Shown one piece after another: positions 5,491-6,788 of a DNA stretch of 6,788 nucleotides. The DNA is from JABCPE02 sp963517805 (GTDB lineage Bacteria; Bacteroidota; Bacteroidia; Flavobacteriales; Weeksellaceae): assembly GCA_963517805.1 (NCBI GenBank), contig CAUQHD010000084.1, positions 1-6,788 on the forward strand, given 5' to 3'. The notes beneath the pieces were generated by a model that was not told where the DNA came from, searched no databases, and was given only the letters and a program-made list of their open reading frames with translations. The position numbers and the translations under genes were made by a program. Position 1 is the stretch's first letter; each line of letters begins with the position of its first letter.

Positions 5491-6788
5491 ATGAAAAATC
5501 TAAGATTAGGAATTACAGCATTAGCGCTTACAGTGGCTTCTTCTGTTTCTGCCCAGACTACTAACAATAAATGGTTGATCGGGGTAGGAGCTCATGGAGT
5601 AAACCATGTAGCGGCTAATAGAGGTGTAGGGCAGGCATTAGGAGATGCTTTTTCTTCTAAAGATTTGTACACGATGAATAATTTCGTGATTACGCCGCCA
5701 TTGTCAAAATTAACTGTTGCGAGAAACTTAAACAAGTTCTTAGTTCTTGACTGGCAGACTTCCGTAGGGAATGTTAGCAACAAGAGAATTAATATGGATA
5801 AAGAATTTTTCTTGATGACAGGTCTTGGTCTTCAATTCAAAGTGAATGGATTTTGGAATGAAGAATCTTGGTTTGATCCATATGTAAGAGTAGGTGCTAA
5901 CTACTTAAGACATGATTATACTAATGTAAGCTTCCCTCTTACAGATGTACACGGTACTGTATATGGAGGTTTTTCAGGAGTTGGTACACCTAGAAAAGCA
6001 GATCATTTTGCTGTAAATGGTGGTTTAGGATCTAACTTCTGGTTTACTAAAAACTTTGGTATTGGTATCCAAGGAGATTATGTAACTACTCCAATAGATA
6101 AATCAAACTTAGCTAATTTCTGGCAAGCTTCTGCTTCTATCAACTTTAGATTTGGTAACAGAGATAAAGATAAAGATGGAGTTCTTGATAAAGATGATGC
6201 TTGTCCTGAAATCCCTGGTCCAGTAGAAAACCAAGGTTGTCCTTGGCCTGATACTGATGGAGATGGAGTTCTTGACAAAGATGATGCTTGTCCTGAAGTT
6301 CCAGGTCCAGTAGAACTTAACGGTTGTCCTGATACTGATGGAGACGGAGTTCTTGACAAAGATGATGCTTGTCCAAATGTACCTGGTCCAGTAGCAAATC
6401 AAGGTTGTCCTTGGCCTGATACTGATGGAGACGGAGTTCTTGACAAAGATGATGCTTGTCCTGAAGTTCCAGGATTGCCAGAATACAACGGATGTCCTAA
6501 ACCTGCATCTATAATCGCAGTAGAAGCTACTGGAGCTCTACAAGGTATTATCTTTGACTTTAATAAAGCAACTATCAGTAATCCTGAATCTCTTAGAAAA
6601 CTAGATCAGGCTGCAGAAGTAATCAAATCTTCTAACGGAGGTACATTCCTTGTTACTGGTCACACAGATAAGAAAGGTAATGATGCTTACAACTTGAAAC
6701 TTTCAAGAGAAAGAGCTGCTTACATCGTGAAAGCGTTAGAGCAAAGAGGTGTTGCAGATAGTCAATTGAAATCTACTGGTGTAGGTGA
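5491..6788 (+). CDS. OmpA-family outer membrane protein, 3' end cut off
   Basis: Outer membrane protein that anchors the envelope to peptidoglycan; 432 codons are visible and the frame is open at the window edge. Residues 1-21 form a signal peptide (cleavage after VSA, before QTTNN). Residues 22-222 alternate hydrophobic and polar residues and end in INFRFG, as expected for a transmembrane beta-barrel. Residues 225-338 are four thrombospondin type-3-like calcium-binding repeats built on DTDGDGVLDKDDACP. From about 345 runs the OmpA C-terminal domain, with IIFDFNKATI, GHTDKKG (Asp393) and YNLKLSRERA (Arg408); this Asp and Arg match the residues that grip diaminopimelate. Codons favour GGT, GCT, TCT and CTT, suggesting high expression. 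It resembles the major OmpA proteins of Riemerella and Elizabethkingia in architecture. The stop lies beyond the window, probably within tens of codons. Confidence 0.93.
   Translation, partial: MKNLRLGITALALTVASSVSAQTTNNKWLIGVGAHGVNHVAANRGVGQALGDAFSSKDLYTMNNFVITPPLSKLTVARNLNKFLVLDWQTSVGNVSNKRINMDKEFFLMTGLGLQFKVNGFWNEESWFDPYVRVGANYLRHDYTNVSFPLTDVHGTVYGGFSGVGTPRKADHFAVNGGLGSNFWFTKNFGIGIQGDYVTTPIDKSNLANFWQASASINFRFGNRDKDKDGVLDKDDACPEIPGPVENQGCPWPDTDGDGVLDKDDACPEVPGPVELNGCPDTDGDGVLDKDDACPNVPGPVANQGCPWPDTDGDGVLDKDDACPEVPGLPEYNGCPKPASIIAVEATGALQGIIFDFNKATISNPESLRKLDQAAEVIKSSNGGTFLVTGHTDKKGNDAYNLKLSRERAAYIVKALEQRGVADSQLKSTGVG
6163..6504 (+). repeat. Four type-3 (TSP3-like) repeats in the OmpA gene
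   Basis: The repeats cover residues 225-253, 254-280, 281-309 and 310-338 (29, 27, 29 and 29 residues). Each has a DxDxDG calcium-loop core and two cysteines exactly 12 residues apart (238/250, 267/279, 294/306, 323/335). At DNA level, 6232-6305 and 6400-6473 are the same over 74 bp except for one base (6264 T, 6432 C), which points to duplication of a two-repeat block of 168 bp. The segment is a rigid acidic linker between barrel and peptidoglycan-binding domain. Confidence 0.88.

Noticed and set aside
6078..6402. Minus-strand open frames rich in Ser/Pro and Trp/Ile over the OmpA gene
   Set aside because: They are mirror readings of the type-3 repeats; the plus strand has a full signal peptide, barrel, repeats and OmpA domain.

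Overview
The window looks like chromosomal DNA of a member of the Bacteroidota, most likely a flavobacterium of the Chryseobacterium/Riemerella/Elizabethkingia group (Weeksellaceae). The reasons are AT-rich spacers, no consistent Shine-Dalgarno sequences, exact or near copies of the Bacteroidota -7 promoter motif TAnnTTTG in front of several genes, and an OmpA-family porin with calcium-binding type-3 repeats of the kind found in these bacteria. The genus call is inference from style, not from a database match.

Layout. Positions 1-497 contain no gene with a normal start codon. They hold homopolymer runs, two short perfect inverted repeats, an array of 21-bp tandem repeats (199-371), a 14-bp palindrome and an imperfect direct repeat. 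From about 490 to the end, every gene is on the plus strand and closely packed: ruvC (522-1076, Holliday junction resolvase), a predicted exported AstE/AspA-type zinc hydrolase (1121-2149), a CPA1-type Na+/H+ antiporter (2206-3792), a GT4 glycosyltransferase overlapping it by 8 nt (3785-4936), smpB (4961-5419, trans-translation factor), and an OmpA-family outer membrane protein that runs off the window end (5491-6788).

The genes do not form one obvious pathway. ruvC and smpB are housekeeping genes for recombination and ribosome rescue. The antiporter and glycosyltransferase are probably translationally coupled. The OmpA-like gene has its own strong-looking promoter and codon use biased towards GGT, GCT, CTT and TCT, consistent with high expression. 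smpB appears to have a promoter that begins on the stop codon of the glycosyltransferase.

The most unusual part is the 5' spacer. The 21-bp repeats keep exact register, span two DNA helical turns per unit, and contain hairpin and palindrome potential. Read on the minus strand they form part of a 105-codon open frame (537 to 223) with Trp-Phe-Arg/Ser heptads and only conservative changes between copies, but that frame has no ATG, GTG or TTG start. I see no convincing new multi-gene system; the repeat array and its antisense frame are the best candidates for something undescribed.
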